DNA of 64,000 nucleotides from Bacteroidetes bacterium UBA6221 (GTDB taxonomy: Bacteria > Bacteroidota > Bacteroidia > Chitinophagales > Chitinophagaceae), in assembly GCA_002421685.1 (NCBI GenBank), contig DISB01000020.1, forward strand, positions 62,001 to 126,000, written 5' to 3'. Position numbers and translations under genes: made by a program. Under the pieces are notes generated by a model, which saw nothing but the letters and a program-made list of their open reading frames with translations, had not been told where the DNA came from and did not search any database. Position 1 is the first letter of the stretch, and every line of letters starts with the position of its first letter. Positions 16,936 to 26,928 of this stretch are shown here, one piece after another.

Positions 16936-16961
16936 AAAAAAAGCCCCGATTAGGGGCTTTC
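16934..16961 (-). terminator. Terminator of the initiator tRNA
   Basis: On the minus strand AAAGCCCC-TAATC-GGGGCTTT followed by further T (stem 16953-16960 with 16940-16947). Confidence 0.85.
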
Positions 16962-16970
16962 TGAATTTAG

Positions 16971-17042
<72 letters not shown>

Positions 17043-17053
17043 CTGTGAGGGTG

Positions 17054-17085
17054 CAAAGATACAACGGATACTTACAATAAACAAA
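17054..17085 (-). promoter_or_regulatory. Promoter of the initiator tRNA
   Basis: On the minus strand TTTG (17082-17085), 20-base spacer, TATCTTTG (17054-17061). Both elements are perfect matches to the Bacteroidota consensus. Confidence 0.88.
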
Positions 17086-17150
17086 CAATAGTTGCTTTAT
17101 TTAACAAATCTCATGTTATTGGTTATTATCGTATTACTTTTACAAACTGT

Positions 17151-18041
17151 ATGAGTGAAGAATTTAAATCGGGTTTTGTCAATATATTCGGCGCGCCCAA
17201 TGCCGGGAAATCTACACTACTCAACGCTTTGCTGGGCGAGCAGTTGGTCATTACATCTCACAAGGTACAGACAACCAGGCACCGGATAGTAGGTATATTG
17301 AATGATGAACATTACCAAATAGTTTTTTCTGACACCCCTGGTGTGATACTCGAACCTAAATATAAACTGCATCAGAAAATGATGGCGCAACTGAAGTCAG
17401 CATTGGAAGATGCGGATGTAGCCATCCTGATGCACGACATCACAGAGCCTGTTGAAAATTTTGAAGCAATAGCAGAAGCGCTGAATTTGAAAGTGCCGGT
17501 AATATTATTGTTGAATAAAACCGACCTCCTGAAAAGTGAAGCGGAAGTGACCGTGCGGGTTCAGCAATTCCATACAAAATATCCGGCATGGAAAGTATTG
17601 GGCGTATCGGCCAAGACCAATGCAGGCATCGACCGGGTTGTCCCCCTGATATTGGAGCAATTGCCTGAAGGCTTTCCTTATTACCCTGATGATAGCGTTT
17701 CAGACAGGCCCGTCCGTTTTTTTGTGAGCGAGCTTATACGGCAACAGATATATGAACTGTACCATGAGGAAATACCTTATCATACCGCGGTGATTATTGA
17801 CGCATATGAGGAGAAAACTAGCCTTACGGTAATCAAAGCCACTATTATCGTCAGCCGCGAGACGCAGAAGATAATTATGATAGGAAAGAAGGGGAGCATG
17901 ATAAAGCAACTGGGCATCAACGCGCGGAAGGCCATTGAAGAATTTGTCCAGGGCAAGGTACACCTCGAGTTATTTGTGAAGGTGAGGCCCAAATGGAGGG
18001 ACAACGAAAACTACCTGAAAGAATATGGTTATAACCCATGA
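17151..18041 (+). CDS. era: GTPase Era
   Basis: A 296-residue GTPase that binds 16S rRNA and helps 30S maturation. The GTP-binding motifs are in order: GAPNAGKS (14-21), DTPG (61-64), NKTD (122-125) and a G5-like VSAK. The C-terminal KH domain shows IIMIGKKGSMIKQLG and ends normally. Length equals the family's. The last 17 bases overlap the next gene's start. Confidence 0.97.
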   Translation: MSEEFKSGFVNIFGAPNAGKSTLLNALLGEQLVITSHKVQTTRHRIVGILNDEHYQIVFSDTPGVILEPKYKLHQKMMAQLKSALEDADVAILMHDITEPVENFEAIAEALNLKVPVILLLNKTDLLKSEAEVTVRVQQFHTKYPAWKVLGVSAKTNAGIDRVVPLILEQLPEGFPYYPDDSVSDRPVRFFVSELIRQQIYELYHEEIPYHTAVIIDAYEEKTSLTVIKATIIVSRETQKIIMIGKKGSMIKQLGINARKAIEEFVQGKVHLELFVKVRPKWRDNENYLKEYGYNP

Positions 18042-18921
18042 GCAGGAACCTTTTATACAAGCTATCGGGCGGGACTGGTTTCAGGACAGGGTAGCTGAAG
18101 TAGCCATGCTACGGCTCGATGTTGTTCATCACAATGTATCGGGCAATAAATGGTACAAACTGAAATACAATATTGAATACTGCGAACGCAATAATATAAA
18201 GTCTATCCTGACATTCGGGGGAGCCTATTCCAATCACCTGGCCGCCACCGCTGCTATGGCAAATTTATGCGGGTTATCATCTATAGGTATCGTTAAGGGC
18301 ACATATGCGGAAAAGGAACTAACACCTACATTGATTTTCTGCCGCGAACAGGGTATGCGGTTGGTATTTGTAACTCATGAAGACTACGCACGCAAATACG
18401 ATAAGGCATGGCTGGAGTACCTGTCTGCGCAATATGACCACCCGATGATCATTCCCGAAGGTGGTGCGAACGAACAGGGCCGCACCGGCGCTGCAGAAAT
18501 AGCATCCATGGTACCACGCCACTACACGCATATAGCGGTATCCGTAGGCACGGGAACTACGCTGGCTGGCATCGCTGATAGAGTAGAAGGGGGTGTGCGG
18601 TTAATCGGTTTCGCACCCATGAAAGGTGGCAGATACCTGAACGATGAAGTGGGTAAATTGGTGAGCAGAAATAACTTTACTATTTATGATGACTGGCATT
18701 TTGGGGGTTTTGGGAAGCATACCGGTGAACTGGTAAGCTTCATGAACAAGTTCTATATAGAGCAACAGGTTCCTTTAGATATGGTATATACAGCTAAGAT
18801 GATGTTTGGCCTGCAACAACAGATTCTCACAGGAATGTATGATAAACAGGCAAAAATATTATGTTTACATACGGGTGGGCTGCAGGGTAATGTTTCATTA
18901 AAAGACAAACTTGTTTACTGA
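18025..18921 (+). CDS. PLP-dependent enzyme of the D-cysteine desulfhydrase / ACC deaminase family
   Basis: A 298-residue fold-type II PLP enzyme. The PLP lysine lies in VSGNKWYKLKYN (Lys42), LTFGGAYSNHLAATAA binds the substrate carboxylate, and SVGTGTTLAGI is the phosphate-binding glycine loop. Members are annotated as 1-aminocyclopropane-1-carboxylate deaminase or D-cysteine desulfhydrase; which substrate this one uses is not clear from sequence, and true ACC deaminases are rare in such short Bacteroidota forms. The start overlaps era; the symporter gene follows after six bases. Confidence 0.85.
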   Translation: MVITHEQEPFIQAIGRDWFQDRVAEVAMLRLDVVHHNVSGNKWYKLKYNIEYCERNNIKSILTFGGAYSNHLAATAAMANLCGLSSIGIVKGTYAEKELTPTLIFCREQGMRLVFVTHEDYARKYDKAWLEYLSAQYDHPMIIPEGGANEQGRTGAAEIASMVPRHYTHIAVSVGTGTTLAGIADRVEGGVRLIGFAPMKGGRYLNDEVGKLVSRNNFTIYDDWHFGGFGKHTGELVSFMNKFYIEQQVPLDMVYTAKMMFGLQQQILTGMYDKQAKILCLHTGGLQGNVSLKDKLVY

Positions 18922-18927
18922 TCGGTT

Positions 18928-20322
18928 ATGGCAGAAATACAGGAAAAGAAAAAAGGGCATAGGCTTACATTATACATTTTGATAGGTTTGGTTGCCGGTA
19001 TATTGGCCGGTTTCTGGATGAACAGTGTCTACGTTGAAACTGAAAATGCTCAGATCGCATCGGCAGAATCAGCTATCAACGTTTTGCAGACTAAAATGAA
19101 GGCCTTATCGGATACAAGTGCATCATCTTATGCAGGGTTACGGGCCGAACAGGAACAATTGGCTGCCACAAAAAATGAAATACTCAGGTCCCGCGATAAG
19201 AAGCTTGAACCATTTTCACTGGTAGCAGACATTTTTCTCAGGTTGATTAAAATGATCGTAGCGCCACTGGTATTCACAACGCTGGTAGTAGGAGTTGCCA
19301 GGTTGGGCGATATGAGAGCGGTAGGAAGGATAGGCGGTAAAACTTTATTATGGTTTTTCAGCGCCTCTTTTATCAGCTTGCTATTGGGTATGATGCTGGT
19401 AAACTTTTTTGAGCCGGGTACTGCTATGAATTTACCCATGCCTACAGAAGATACGGACACAGGCATCAAAAAAGCGGCATTAACATTAAAAGATTTCCTG
19501 TACCACGTTTTCCCCACCAGCGTGTTCGATGCGATGTCGAAAAACGAAATACTGCAGATTGTTGTGTTCTCTTTATTTTTTGGCGTAGGCACAGCGGCTA
19601 TTGGCGAAAAAGGTGAAATAGTGATACGAGCAATGGATGCCATCGCCCATGTTATATTAAAGGTGACAGGTTATGTAATGAACCTTGCCCCCGTAGCTGT
19701 ATTTGGTGCTATGGCCGCTATTATAGCCAAGCAGGGGCTGGGAATATTAAGCACTTATTCCATATTCATCGGTGAATTTTACCTCGGGCTGTTACTGCTT
19801 TGGATAGTACTGCTATTGGCCGGCTCTTTATTCATCAGGCGCCGCATATTTAACCTGATGCAAAGGATTCGTGAGCCTATCATACTGGCTTTCAGCACCA
19901 GCAGTAGCGAGGCCGCATTCCCTAAAACATTGATGGAAATGGAACGTTTCGGGTGCGAAAACCGTATTGTAAGTTTTGTACTGCCCCTGGGATATTCATT
20001 CAACCTGGACGGCTCCATGATGTATATGACTTTCGCATCTCTGTTCATTGCCCAGTCCTACGGCATTCACCTGGATATTGCTACCCAAATGAGTATGCTG
20101 CTGGTGCTTATGCTTACCAGTAAGGGCATTGCCGGCGTTCCTCGCGCGTCGTTGGTGGTCATTGCCGGCACCTTGGCTACATTCGATATACCGGAAGCCG
20201 GGTTGGCTCTCTTGCTGGGCATTGACCCCCTTCTGGATATGGGTCGTAGTGCTACAAACGTAGTGGGGAACAGTGTAGCCACAGCCGTGGTAAGTAAATG
20301 GGAGAAAGCATTACATCATTAA
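18928..20322 (+). CDS. Dicarboxylate/amino acid:cation symporter (DAACS family)
   Basis: A 464-residue membrane transporter of the GltP/DctA group that imports dicarboxylates or acidic amino acids with sodium or protons. The hairpin HP1 serine motif STSSSEAAFPKTL and the TM7 motif NLDGSMMYMT (NMDGT in the classic form) are present, as is SKGIAGVPRASL in HP2. Between the first and second membrane helices it has an extra polar, helix-prone segment of about 55 residues (roughly 37-95) with heptad-like Ala, Leu and Glu, which looks like a coiled coil. Confidence 0.93.
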   Translation: MAEIQEKKKGHRLTLYILIGLVAGILAGFWMNSVYVETENAQIASAESAINVLQTKMKALSDTSASSYAGLRAEQEQLAATKNEILRSRDKKLEPFSLVADIFLRLIKMIVAPLVFTTLVVGVARLGDMRAVGRIGGKTLLWFFSASFISLLLGMMLVNFFEPGTAMNLPMPTEDTDTGIKKAALTLKDFLYHVFPTSVFDAMSKNEILQIVVFSLFFGVGTAAIGEKGEIVIRAMDAIAHVILKVTGYVMNLAPVAVFGAMAAIIAKQGLGILSTYSIFIGEFYLGLLLLWIVLLLAGSLFIRRRIFNLMQRIREPIILAFSTSSSEAAFPKTLMEMERFGCENRIVSFVLPLGYSFNLDGSMMYMTFASLFIAQSYGIHLDIATQMSMLLVLMLTSKGIAGVPRASLVVIAGTLATFDIPEAGLALLLGIDPLLDMGRSATNVVGNSVATAVVSKWEKALHH

Positions 20323-20403
20323 TCGCTTTTATGTTATGCTTATTTCCAATCATTCCGTTTTAGTTGGCCATATTTTTCTAAATTAGCACGCTAATAATAT
20401 TAC

Positions 20404-21063
20404 ATGCAGGACCTGATAGAACTTTTTAAGGAGTTGATGGATGCCGAGAAACTTGCGGCCTTTGTCACGCAGTACGGTGGATTGTACTTGGTAGCCTTTA
20501 TCATTTTTGCTGAAACCGGGTTATTCGTTGGTTTCTTCTTACCCGGCGATTCATTGTTGTTTGTAACCGGGCTGATGATAGCTAATTCGCAAAACCCGTT
20601 CGGAAACGATTTGCTCAATCTGTTGTACTGGATAATACTTGTCGTCATTGCCGGCGTGGTCGGCAATGCGGTAGGATATTGGTTCGGCAGGAAGGCCGGT
20701 CCATTACTCTTCGAGAAGCGTGATACATTCCTGTTTAAACGCAAACATATATTGCAGGCTAAAGAGTTTTACGACAAACGGGGTGGTGCGGCCATAATAC
20801 TGGCCAGGTTCCTGCCGATAGTGCGCACATTTGCACCCATAGTTGCCGGTATAGTGAAGATGGACAGGAAAACCTTTATTCTCTATAATTATATCGGTTG
20901 TATTGCCTGGGTTACGAGTATGATACTTTCCGGGTATTTCCTGGGCGAGAACGAGTGGGTGAAGCACAATTTTGAAAAAATAGTGATAGGCCTGATAGTA
21001 GTGACAACGGCACCGGTTATTATAAAAGTTTTCTTCAGCAAAAAGAAGCCCGAGCAGGCGTAG
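20404..21063 (+). CDS. DedA family membrane protein
   Basis: A 219-residue polytopic protein of the DedA/SNARE-associated (VTT) superfamily. FAETGLFVGFFLPGDSLLF carries the conserved acidic E and the PGD turn; AVGYWFGRKAGP and ARFLPIVRTFAPIVAGIVKMD match the G-x-x-x-R and RF-P-x-R-x-x-P-x-x-AG signatures. DedA proteins include C55-P and phospholipid flippases needed for envelope integrity. The tail ends in a Lys-rich cytoplasmic KKKPEQA. Confidence 0.92.
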   Translation: MQDLIELFKELMDAEKLAAFVTQYGGLYLVAFIIFAETGLFVGFFLPGDSLLFVTGLMIANSQNPFGNDLLNLLYWIILVVIAGVVGNAVGYWFGRKAGPLLFEKRDTFLFKRKHILQAKEFYDKRGGAAIILARFLPIVRTFAPIVAGIVKMDRKTFILYNYIGCIAWVTSMILSGYFLGENEWVKHNFEKIVIGLIVVTTAPVIIKVFFSKKKPEQA

Positions 21064-21091
21064 ATACTGCTCTAAAAACAGATTCACAAAA

Positions 21092-22318
21092 ATGAACCAT
21101 GCCCGGCAGATATCCATTTTCAGCGTTCCCGTGCTGGTAGCGGCGCTGGGTTATTTTGTGGATATATACGATCTGTTGCTGTTTGGCATAGTTAGGGTAG
21201 AGAGCCTGAAAAGCCTTGGGCTGGATGATGCCGCTATTGCTACACAAGGGTTAAAACTTGCACAGTTCCAAATGACCGGCTTGCTGATAGGCGGTGTTAT
21301 CTGGGGCATTATGGGTGACAAAAGAGGGCGCCTGAGCGTGCTTTTCGGCTCTATCGTTTTATATTCCATTGCAAATATTGCCAACGGTTTTGTGCAGAAT
21401 ATTGACCAGTATATCTGGGCACGTTTTATCGCGGGCATTGGCCTGGCGGGCGAGCTGGGTGCCGGCATTACACTGGTGAGCGAACTGATACCTAAAGAAA
21501 AACGCGGGGTTGCTACATCCATTGTGGCAGGAGTGGGACTTACGGGCGCAGTGTTTGCCTATTTTCTGGCGCAGTACTTCGATTGGCGTACTTGTTACTT
21601 CATCGGCGGTGGACTCGGGTTCATGTTGCTGCTGTTACGTATATCTGTGTTTGAATCGGGCATGTACAAAAACATGCAGGTGGTGAAAGTGGCCAAGGGG
21701 AATTTTCTCATGTTTTTCACAGATGGTAAGCGCTTTAAAAAATACCTGTTAAGCATACTCATAGGTCTGCCCACATGGTATGTTGTGGGCATACTTGTCA
21801 TGTTCTCGCGGGAGTTTGGCAAGGCATTTGGTATTGCCGAAGAGATCAACCCCGGCAAAGCGGTAATGTATGCCTATGTCGCTATATCTATCGGCGATAT
21901 CCTCATCGGCTTGCTAAGCCAGGTAATGAAAAGCAGGAAAAAGGCCCTGTATGTTTTCTTTGGGTTGACTATTCTCGGTATCATCCTCTATTTTATGCAA
22001 GGCAGCGGAAGCAATGCCACGCGCATGTACCTGATATGTGCTCTTCTCGGTTTCGGTACAGGCTTCTGGGCCATCTTTGTTACCATGGGTGCGGAACAGT
22101 TTGGTACCAATTTGCGCGCTACCGCTGCCACCACCATACCCAATATGGTGCGTGGTGCATTGGTAGGCATTGCATTCTTGTTTGAAAGTCTCCAGGTCAG
22201 CTTTAGTTATATCAGCGCGGGTATCATCACGGGTATCGTGGTAATGCTCATCAGCATCGTGGCTGTCGCCATGATACCCGAAACATTCGGAAAAGACCTG
22301 GATTTCTATGAACATTAG
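21092..22318 (+). CDS. MFS transporter
   Basis: A 408-residue major facilitator with about twelve helices. The loop 2-3 motif is GDKRGRLSVLFGS, and GELGAGITLVSELIPKEKRG in helix 4-5 resembles sugar or metabolite:H+ symporters (SP/MHS type). VDIYDLLLFGIV in helix 1 is typical of that group, which includes carboxylate and osmolyte carriers. The substrate cannot be named. It begins 28 bases after dedA and its end overlaps the next membrane-protein gene by 11 bases. Confidence 0.88.
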   Translation: MNHARQISIFSVPVLVAALGYFVDIYDLLLFGIVRVESLKSLGLDDAAIATQGLKLAQFQMTGLLIGGVIWGIMGDKRGRLSVLFGSIVLYSIANIANGFVQNIDQYIWARFIAGIGLAGELGAGITLVSELIPKEKRGVATSIVAGVGLTGAVFAYFLAQYFDWRTCYFIGGGLGFMLLLLRISVFESGMYKNMQVVKVAKGNFLMFFTDGKRFKKYLLSILIGLPTWYVVGILVMFSREFGKAFGIAEEINPGKAVMYAYVAISIGDILIGLLSQVMKSRKKALYVFFGLTILGIILYFMQGSGSNATRMYLICALLGFGTGFWAIFVTMGAEQFGTNLRATAATTIPNMVRGALVGIAFLFESLQVSFSYISAGIITGIVVMLISIVAVAMIPETFGKDLDFYEH

Positions 22319-23681
22319 AACTTCAACTTCAGCAACTGGTAATAGGAAAATAGACCTTTTCTGGAATTACCTGTTCATAGCCATCTGCATAGCAGCTGCG
22401 GTAGTTTCATATAAAATGTTCTCGCCGGGGTTCATGTCTTCAGATACAGTCGATCAATATACACAGGCACGCACCTGTCAGTATTCCGACTGGCATCCTG
22501 TCGCTATGACCGCGCTCTGGAGCCTTTTCATGAAAGTTCACTATGGTCCCCAGACCATGCTCTTTATGCAACTAGGCATGTTCTGGTTGGCCTGCTACCT
22601 ATTTGCAGGGTTCTTGGGCAGATTTTTTGGTTTAGTTTTTTTGCTGATCGCAATAGTATCACCATTTGTACAGAATTTCCCCGGGTATATCATTAAAGAC
22701 GTCCAGATGTCCTTTAGCTGGCTACTCGCTTCTGTCATCATTATAGACAATTTGGTAAACAAAAAGACTGCCGGTGCTTTGCAAAAGATCGTTACACTAG
22801 GGTTGATACTATATGGGGCGTTGATACGGGTAGACGCATTGCCGGGTTATATACCACTTTTTGTACTATGGTGTTTACAGTTTTCCTTTTTCAAAAGAAG
22901 GACGCTGCTATGTGCTATGACTGGCATTCTTCTCCTATTCGCTGTGCAGTATGGCATCAGGATGTTGGTAAAGCCGACAAAAGGCTATGCGGAACGCAAA
23001 CTCTATATGCACGACCTTGCCGGCATATACAAGGAGACAGGCGAAGATGTTTTTCCTGTTGAGTTGTATACTGTTATGCCTGGCTTCGATACCGCTTATA
23101 TTGCCGCCAGGTATCACGCAGCTACGTACGATCACATTTGGTGGAATGGAGATAATAAAGCCACGCAACCTCCTGCATCGCCAGAATTCATGCCTGCGCT
23201 AAAGAGTGCATGGATCAAGGCTATAACAAAGCACCCGGGCGTGTATCTTCAAAATCGCTGGGATGGCTTTTTATATTATCTCAAAATAAAGGACAGAAAC
23301 GGTTTTCTGGCTATATACCACCCTTGGGTAGACAAAAATGATTACAATATTGAGCTCAAGAAAGATAATTGGCACGTATACTACAGGGACTGGATAGAAG
23401 GATACCGTCACACATTATGGATGCAGCCATGGTTCTGGATGCTTATGAACATTCTTCTCCTGCCATTCGTTTTCTTGGTCGGCAGCCACCACCGGTTTGT
23501 TTACGCATCCATGTTGTTATCAAGTTTATTATACAGGCTGCCGCAATTCTTTATTTTCCAAACGGACACAGACTATCGCTATTTCTACTGGACATGTCTC
23601 TGCTGCTTTTTTTCTGCCTTCCTGTTGATAAAAGGTATCATTATTGACAGGTACAAAAAGCCCATGCACGCTCGCCGGTAA
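22308..23681 (+). CDS. Polytopic membrane protein, GT-C glycosyltransferase-like
   Basis: A 457-residue protein with about ten hydrophobic helices and a large soluble loop between residues 225 and 360. The first loop holds FMSSDTVDQYTQARTCQYSDWHPVAMTALW, of which the acidic SSDT and DWHP parts resemble the acidic-residue loop after helix 1 in GT-C-type lipid-linked sugar transferases and the DUF6020 family. Call is by resemblance of topology and motif, not by a recognised family match. It overlaps the MFS gene, so the two are cotranscribed. Confidence 0.6.
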   Translation: MNIRTSTSATGNRKIDLFWNYLFIAICIAAAVVSYKMFSPGFMSSDTVDQYTQARTCQYSDWHPVAMTALWSLFMKVHYGPQTMLFMQLGMFWLACYLFAGFLGRFFGLVFLLIAIVSPFVQNFPGYIIKDVQMSFSWLLASVIIIDNLVNKKTAGALQKIVTLGLILYGALIRVDALPGYIPLFVLWCLQFSFFKRRTLLCAMTGILLLFAVQYGIRMLVKPTKGYAERKLYMHDLAGIYKETGEDVFPVELYTVMPGFDTAYIAARYHAATYDHIWWNGDNKATQPPASPEFMPALKSAWIKAITKHPGVYLQNRWDGFLYYLKIKDRNGFLAIYHPWVDKNDYNIELKKDNWHVYYRDWIEGYRHTLWMQPWFWMLMNILLLPFVFLVGSHHRFVYASMLLSSLLYRLPQFFIFQTDTDYRYFYWTCLCCFFSAFLLIKGIIIDRYKKPMHARR

Positions 23682-23682
23682 A

Positions 23683-24819
23683 TCACGCGTTTACTTTCAA
23701 CTCGTTGTATACCGTATCCCGTTCCACCGGTATTCTTCCTGCGGCTATTATCAGGTCGCATAATTCTTCGGTGCTCATAGATGGCGCCTGTTCTTCCGCG
23801 CCCGCCATCGAATATATCTTAGTCGTATCGTCGATAGTGCCGTCCAGGTCGTTTACACCAAAGCTGAGCGTCATCTGCGCCGATTGCCTGCCCAGCATGG
23901 GCCAGTAGGCTTTCAGGTTACTGAAGTTGTCCATATACAAACGTGATATGGCATAGAGTCGCATGTCCTCTATCAGCGACACCTCGGCTATATGAGACAT
24001 ATCGTTGTCCTTATTCCTAAACTTAAGCGGGATAAAGCAGTTAAATCCTCCCGTTTCGTCTTGCAGGCTGCGCAACCTCTCCATATGGTCAATACGGTGT
24101 TCGTATTTTTCGATATGCCCGTACAGCATAGTGGCATTGCTGTGCATATCCAGTTCGTGTGCTATCTTGTGAATCAGCAGCCAACCATCACCATCCACTT
24201 TGTCGGCACATATTTCGTTGCGTATCTCCGGGGCGAATATTTCGGCGCCGCCACCGGGTAGTGATTGTAGCCCGGCGTTCTTCAGTTTCTGCAAGCCCTC
24301 CTTTACACTCAGCTTAGCCTTCCTGAACATATAGTCCAGCTCTACTGCCGTAAATCCCTTTATATGCAGATCGGGTCGTAGAGCTTTTATTTTACTCACG
24401 ACTTCGCAGAAAAATTCCAGGTTCATTTTTGGGTGCACACCACCCACTATATGTACTTCGGTCACAGGCTGCCCATCGTATTTGCGTACCACATCTAGCA
24501 TCTGTTCAATGCTTAGTTCCCAGCCTTCATCCCTGTTTTTGTACAGCCGGGAATAAGAACAGAAATGGCAGGTGAATACGCATACATTGGTAGGTTCTAT
24601 ATGGAAGTTCCTGTTGAAATATACTTTATCGCCATGCAGGCGCTCCCGTACATGATTGGCAAGTGCACCTAAATATCCAACTTCCCCGTTTTCAAAAAGC
24701 AGAACGCCCTCCGCTGGGGTAAGGCGTTCTTTGTTGATGACTTTTTCCGCAATGTTCTTTAAATCCTTATCTAATCCTGATTGCCTGATAATATCTTCCG
24801 CACTAAATTGTCTCATCAT
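23683..24819 (-). CDS. mqnE: Aminofutalosine synthase MqnE
   Basis: A 378-residue radical SAM enzyme of the futalosine pathway of menaquinone synthesis, joining the chorismate-derived enolpyruvyl benzoate with SAM to give aminofutalosine. The radical SAM cluster motif C-x3-C-x2-C is in CVFTCHFCSYSR. The segment SLPGGGAEIFAPEIRNEIC separates MqnE from the cyclase MqnC. No other mqn gene is in the window. Two start codons are adjacent (24819 and 24816). The upstream protease gene ends one base inside this start. Confidence 0.93.
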   Translation of the reverse strand: MMRQFSAEDIIRQSGLDKDLKNIAEKVINKERLTPAEGVLLFENGEVGYLGALANHVRERLHGDKVYFNRNFHIEPTNVCVFTCHFCSYSRLYKNRDEGWELSIEQMLDVVRKYDGQPVTEVHIVGGVHPKMNLEFFCEVVSKIKALRPDLHIKGFTAVELDYMFRKAKLSVKEGLQKLKNAGLQSLPGGGAEIFAPEIRNEICADKVDGDGWLLIHKIAHELDMHSNATMLYGHIEKYEHRIDHMERLRSLQDETGGFNCFIPLKFRNKDNDMSHIAEVSLIEDMRLYAISRLYMDNFSNLKAYWPMLGRQSAQMTLSFGVNDLDGTIDDTTKIYSMAGAEEQAPSMSTEELCDLIIAAGRIPVERDTVYNELKVNA

Positions 24820-26204
24820 TATTGTACTACTACTTTTCTTGCTATTATTCCGTTTTCAAAATGCAGCTGGACTATATACATCCCTGCAGCAACGTTTGAA
24901 ATGTCAAAGTTATAGTTTAATTGCTCCTGGTCGGTTACTTCCAGTTGTTTTACCACTTGCCCGAAACTGTTGCTTACGATTATCCTGTCCAGGTGGTCAT
25001 ATTTATCGTAGAAATACACATTGAACCTGCCTGAAGACGGGTTAGGCCCTATTTCCACTTTGTTGTTATATTCCACCGCAGAAACATCGGTAGGCCACAA
25101 TGTCAGTTCTGGATGCTGTGTAAGGCTATATACCTGACCGCCCGGCGCCGTTTCAGTTCTCATCCTGTCTACCTGTCCCTGGGTGAACATAATGATACAC
25201 TCGTCACCGGAATAATCCATGTAGTTCATGTACATCTCGCCGCCGGGATTAGGTGCGTTCGCACAGTTGGCCTGGAAGCCTGAAGGACATTGCGTATTAG
25301 ATTCCTCCTGTTCCGGAGTATCTTGTATGCCATCGTCATCAGTACAGCTTTTCTGTCCTGATGGTGTTGACTTACCCCAGATATGCCAAAGGTTGAAATA
25401 ATGGCCTAATTCATGTGTAAGCGTGCGCCCCTGGTCGGCGTTTTGACTGTAAAAGGCTTGCATGATATTTGTCCGCTTACCCAAGGCGAGATAGTGTAAC
25501 ACCACACCGCCTAATGCGGGGTCCCCATATTGTTGCTGGGCATATACATTGTTAAATGCATAGCCGAGTACCTGGCCCTGTCCCGAGCCTGACGCCTTTA
25601 TGAGCGTCACCCAGATATTCAGGTATTTGGTATTATCCCAAGGGTCTGAACCGCCCTGTACCTTCCGCTTCACGCTATAATCATGTGCCGCGAAACCTGC
25701 AAAGCCGGGATCCTTTATTTCATATACGATACCCCATTTAGCTTTTCCCAGCGGGTCTCTTTTGGCCAGCACAAATTCAATATTAGCCTTCCCAACCAGC
25801 GATTTGAATGCTGGCGGCACATTAGTAATATCCAGGTTGTTACCGTTGAAGTCTGCATTCACTGCAACAAGCTGGCTGTTCACCCGCTCTACAACACCAG
25901 CGGTACCACCCAGTTGGTCTATCTGGGCCTGTGTAGCCACTATGTGGAAAACAACAGGTATCACAGCTTTGCCATATTCAGTACCTGTGCCTTTTGAAGC
26001 TGCCCTTGCCGATTGGTCGGCCATAGCTTTGTTTTCTGCGTCATACTGCTCAAAATATGCTTCAAGGCGTGCCTTCGCATCAGGGTCCTGCATAGTTTCC
26101 TGTACCAGCAATTCGTTACCACAAATTCGCTCTTGCGCATGTACTCCATTCTTCCACAAAATCATACTGCCCGCAAGCAGGGCTGTCACAAAAAGTTTCT
26201 TCAT
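24819..26204 (-). CDS. Secreted M43 (pappalysin-type) metalloprotease with T9SS sorting domain
   Basis: A 461-residue secreted zinc protease. The signal peptide ends near VHAQ. The zinc motif HELGHYFNLWH gives ligands His264, His268 and His274 with catalytic Glu265, and the Met-turn is in MNYMDYSGDECIIMFT. These are M43B marks, as in ulilysin and PAPP-A. The last 80 residues form a type A T9SS sorting domain (IGPNPSSGRFNVYF at its start, KVVVQ at its end), so the protein should cross the outer membrane by type IX secretion. It shares one base with mqnE. Confidence 0.93.
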   Translation of the reverse strand: MKKLFVTALLAGSMILWKNGVHAQERICGNELLVQETMQDPDAKARLEAYFEQYDAENKAMADQSARAASKGTGTEYGKAVIPVVFHIVATQAQIDQLGGTAGVVERVNSQLVAVNADFNGNNLDITNVPPAFKSLVGKANIEFVLAKRDPLGKAKWGIVYEIKDPGFAGFAAHDYSVKRKVQGGSDPWDNTKYLNIWVTLIKASGSGQGQVLGYAFNNVYAQQQYGDPALGGVVLHYLALGKRTNIMQAFYSQNADQGRTLTHELGHYFNLWHIWGKSTPSGQKSCTDDDGIQDTPEQEESNTQCPSGFQANCANAPNPGGEMYMNYMDYSGDECIIMFTQGQVDRMRTETAPGGQVYSLTQHPELTLWPTDVSAVEYNNKVEIGPNPSSGRFNVYFYDKYDHLDRIIVSNSFGQVVKQLEVTDQEQLNYNFDISNVAAGMYIVQLHFENGIIARKVVVQ

Positions 26205-26261
26205 TAAAAATTTATTTAGTATAAAAATAATGGTTTTTAGAATATCAGCCAGTGACTTTTG

Positions 26262-26864
26262 TTACTGTTTCGTTCTTTTATTTATTTCATCCCTTATGGG
26301 TATTGCCCTTACATAGTCCTCCTGTTCCAATACCTGGTGCAAAAGTGCTTTAAGTTCGTCCAGGCTCATTTCGTCCAGGTTCTTATCCTGCGCTACGCCT
26401 TCTACGTGCGCTGTATGTTCTTCTTTACTTTCCTGTTCGCCCGCTGTTTCCGAAGGATCAAGATATAAACCTGCGGCGTCAAGTATATTCTCGTATGTAA
26501 ATATCCGGCAACCGGTCCTTACAGCGAGTGCCAATGCGTCAGAAGTGCGTGAGTCAATTTCTACCACATCATTGTTGTGGCTGCATATTAACTTAGCAAA
26601 AAAGATGCCTTCTTCCAGTTTATAGATGACAACTTCTGTTAATTCTATGTCAAATGTCGCCATCATATTGGCAAACAGGTCGTGCGTAAGCGGCCTGCTG
26701 GGTTGCATGCGCTCCAGCGCCACGGCTATCGCCTGCGCTTCAAATCCTCCTATCACTATCGGTAGCCTGCGAAGCCCGTTTATTTCGCCTAAAACTACCG
26801 CGTAAGAATGTGTCTGGGTAATACTATGTGAAAGTGCAACTATTTCCAGTTCTGTTTTTTTCAT
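26262..26864 (-). CDS. Bifunctional nuclease family protein (BFN, DUF151)
   Basis: A 200-residue protein. The BFN domain spans residues 1-135, with LPIVIGGFEAQAIA, RPLTHDLFANMM and DSRTSDALALAVRTGC as family signatures. The C-terminal part, after an acidic linker, is an UVR-like helical pair (LDELKALLHQVLEQEDYVRA), as in UvrB/UvrC-interaction motifs. Plant BFN1 degrades DNA and RNA; bacterial members are only assumed to be nucleases. It sits alone between the M43 protease and topoisomerase genes. Confidence 0.88.
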   Translation of the reverse strand: MKKTELEIVALSHSITQTHSYAVVLGEINGLRRLPIVIGGFEAQAIAVALERMQPSRPLTHDLFANMMATFDIELTEVVIYKLEEGIFFAKLICSHNNDVVEIDSRTSDALALAVRTGCRIFTYENILDAAGLYLDPSETAGEQESKEEHTAHVEGVAQDKNLDEMSLDELKALLHQVLEQEDYVRAIPIRDEINKRTKQ

Positions 26865-26928
26865 CTTTCTGTTCTTCTTGCTCCGGGTATAAACCGTAAA
26901 GATAGTTATTTTTAGTTATGTGTAGCTG

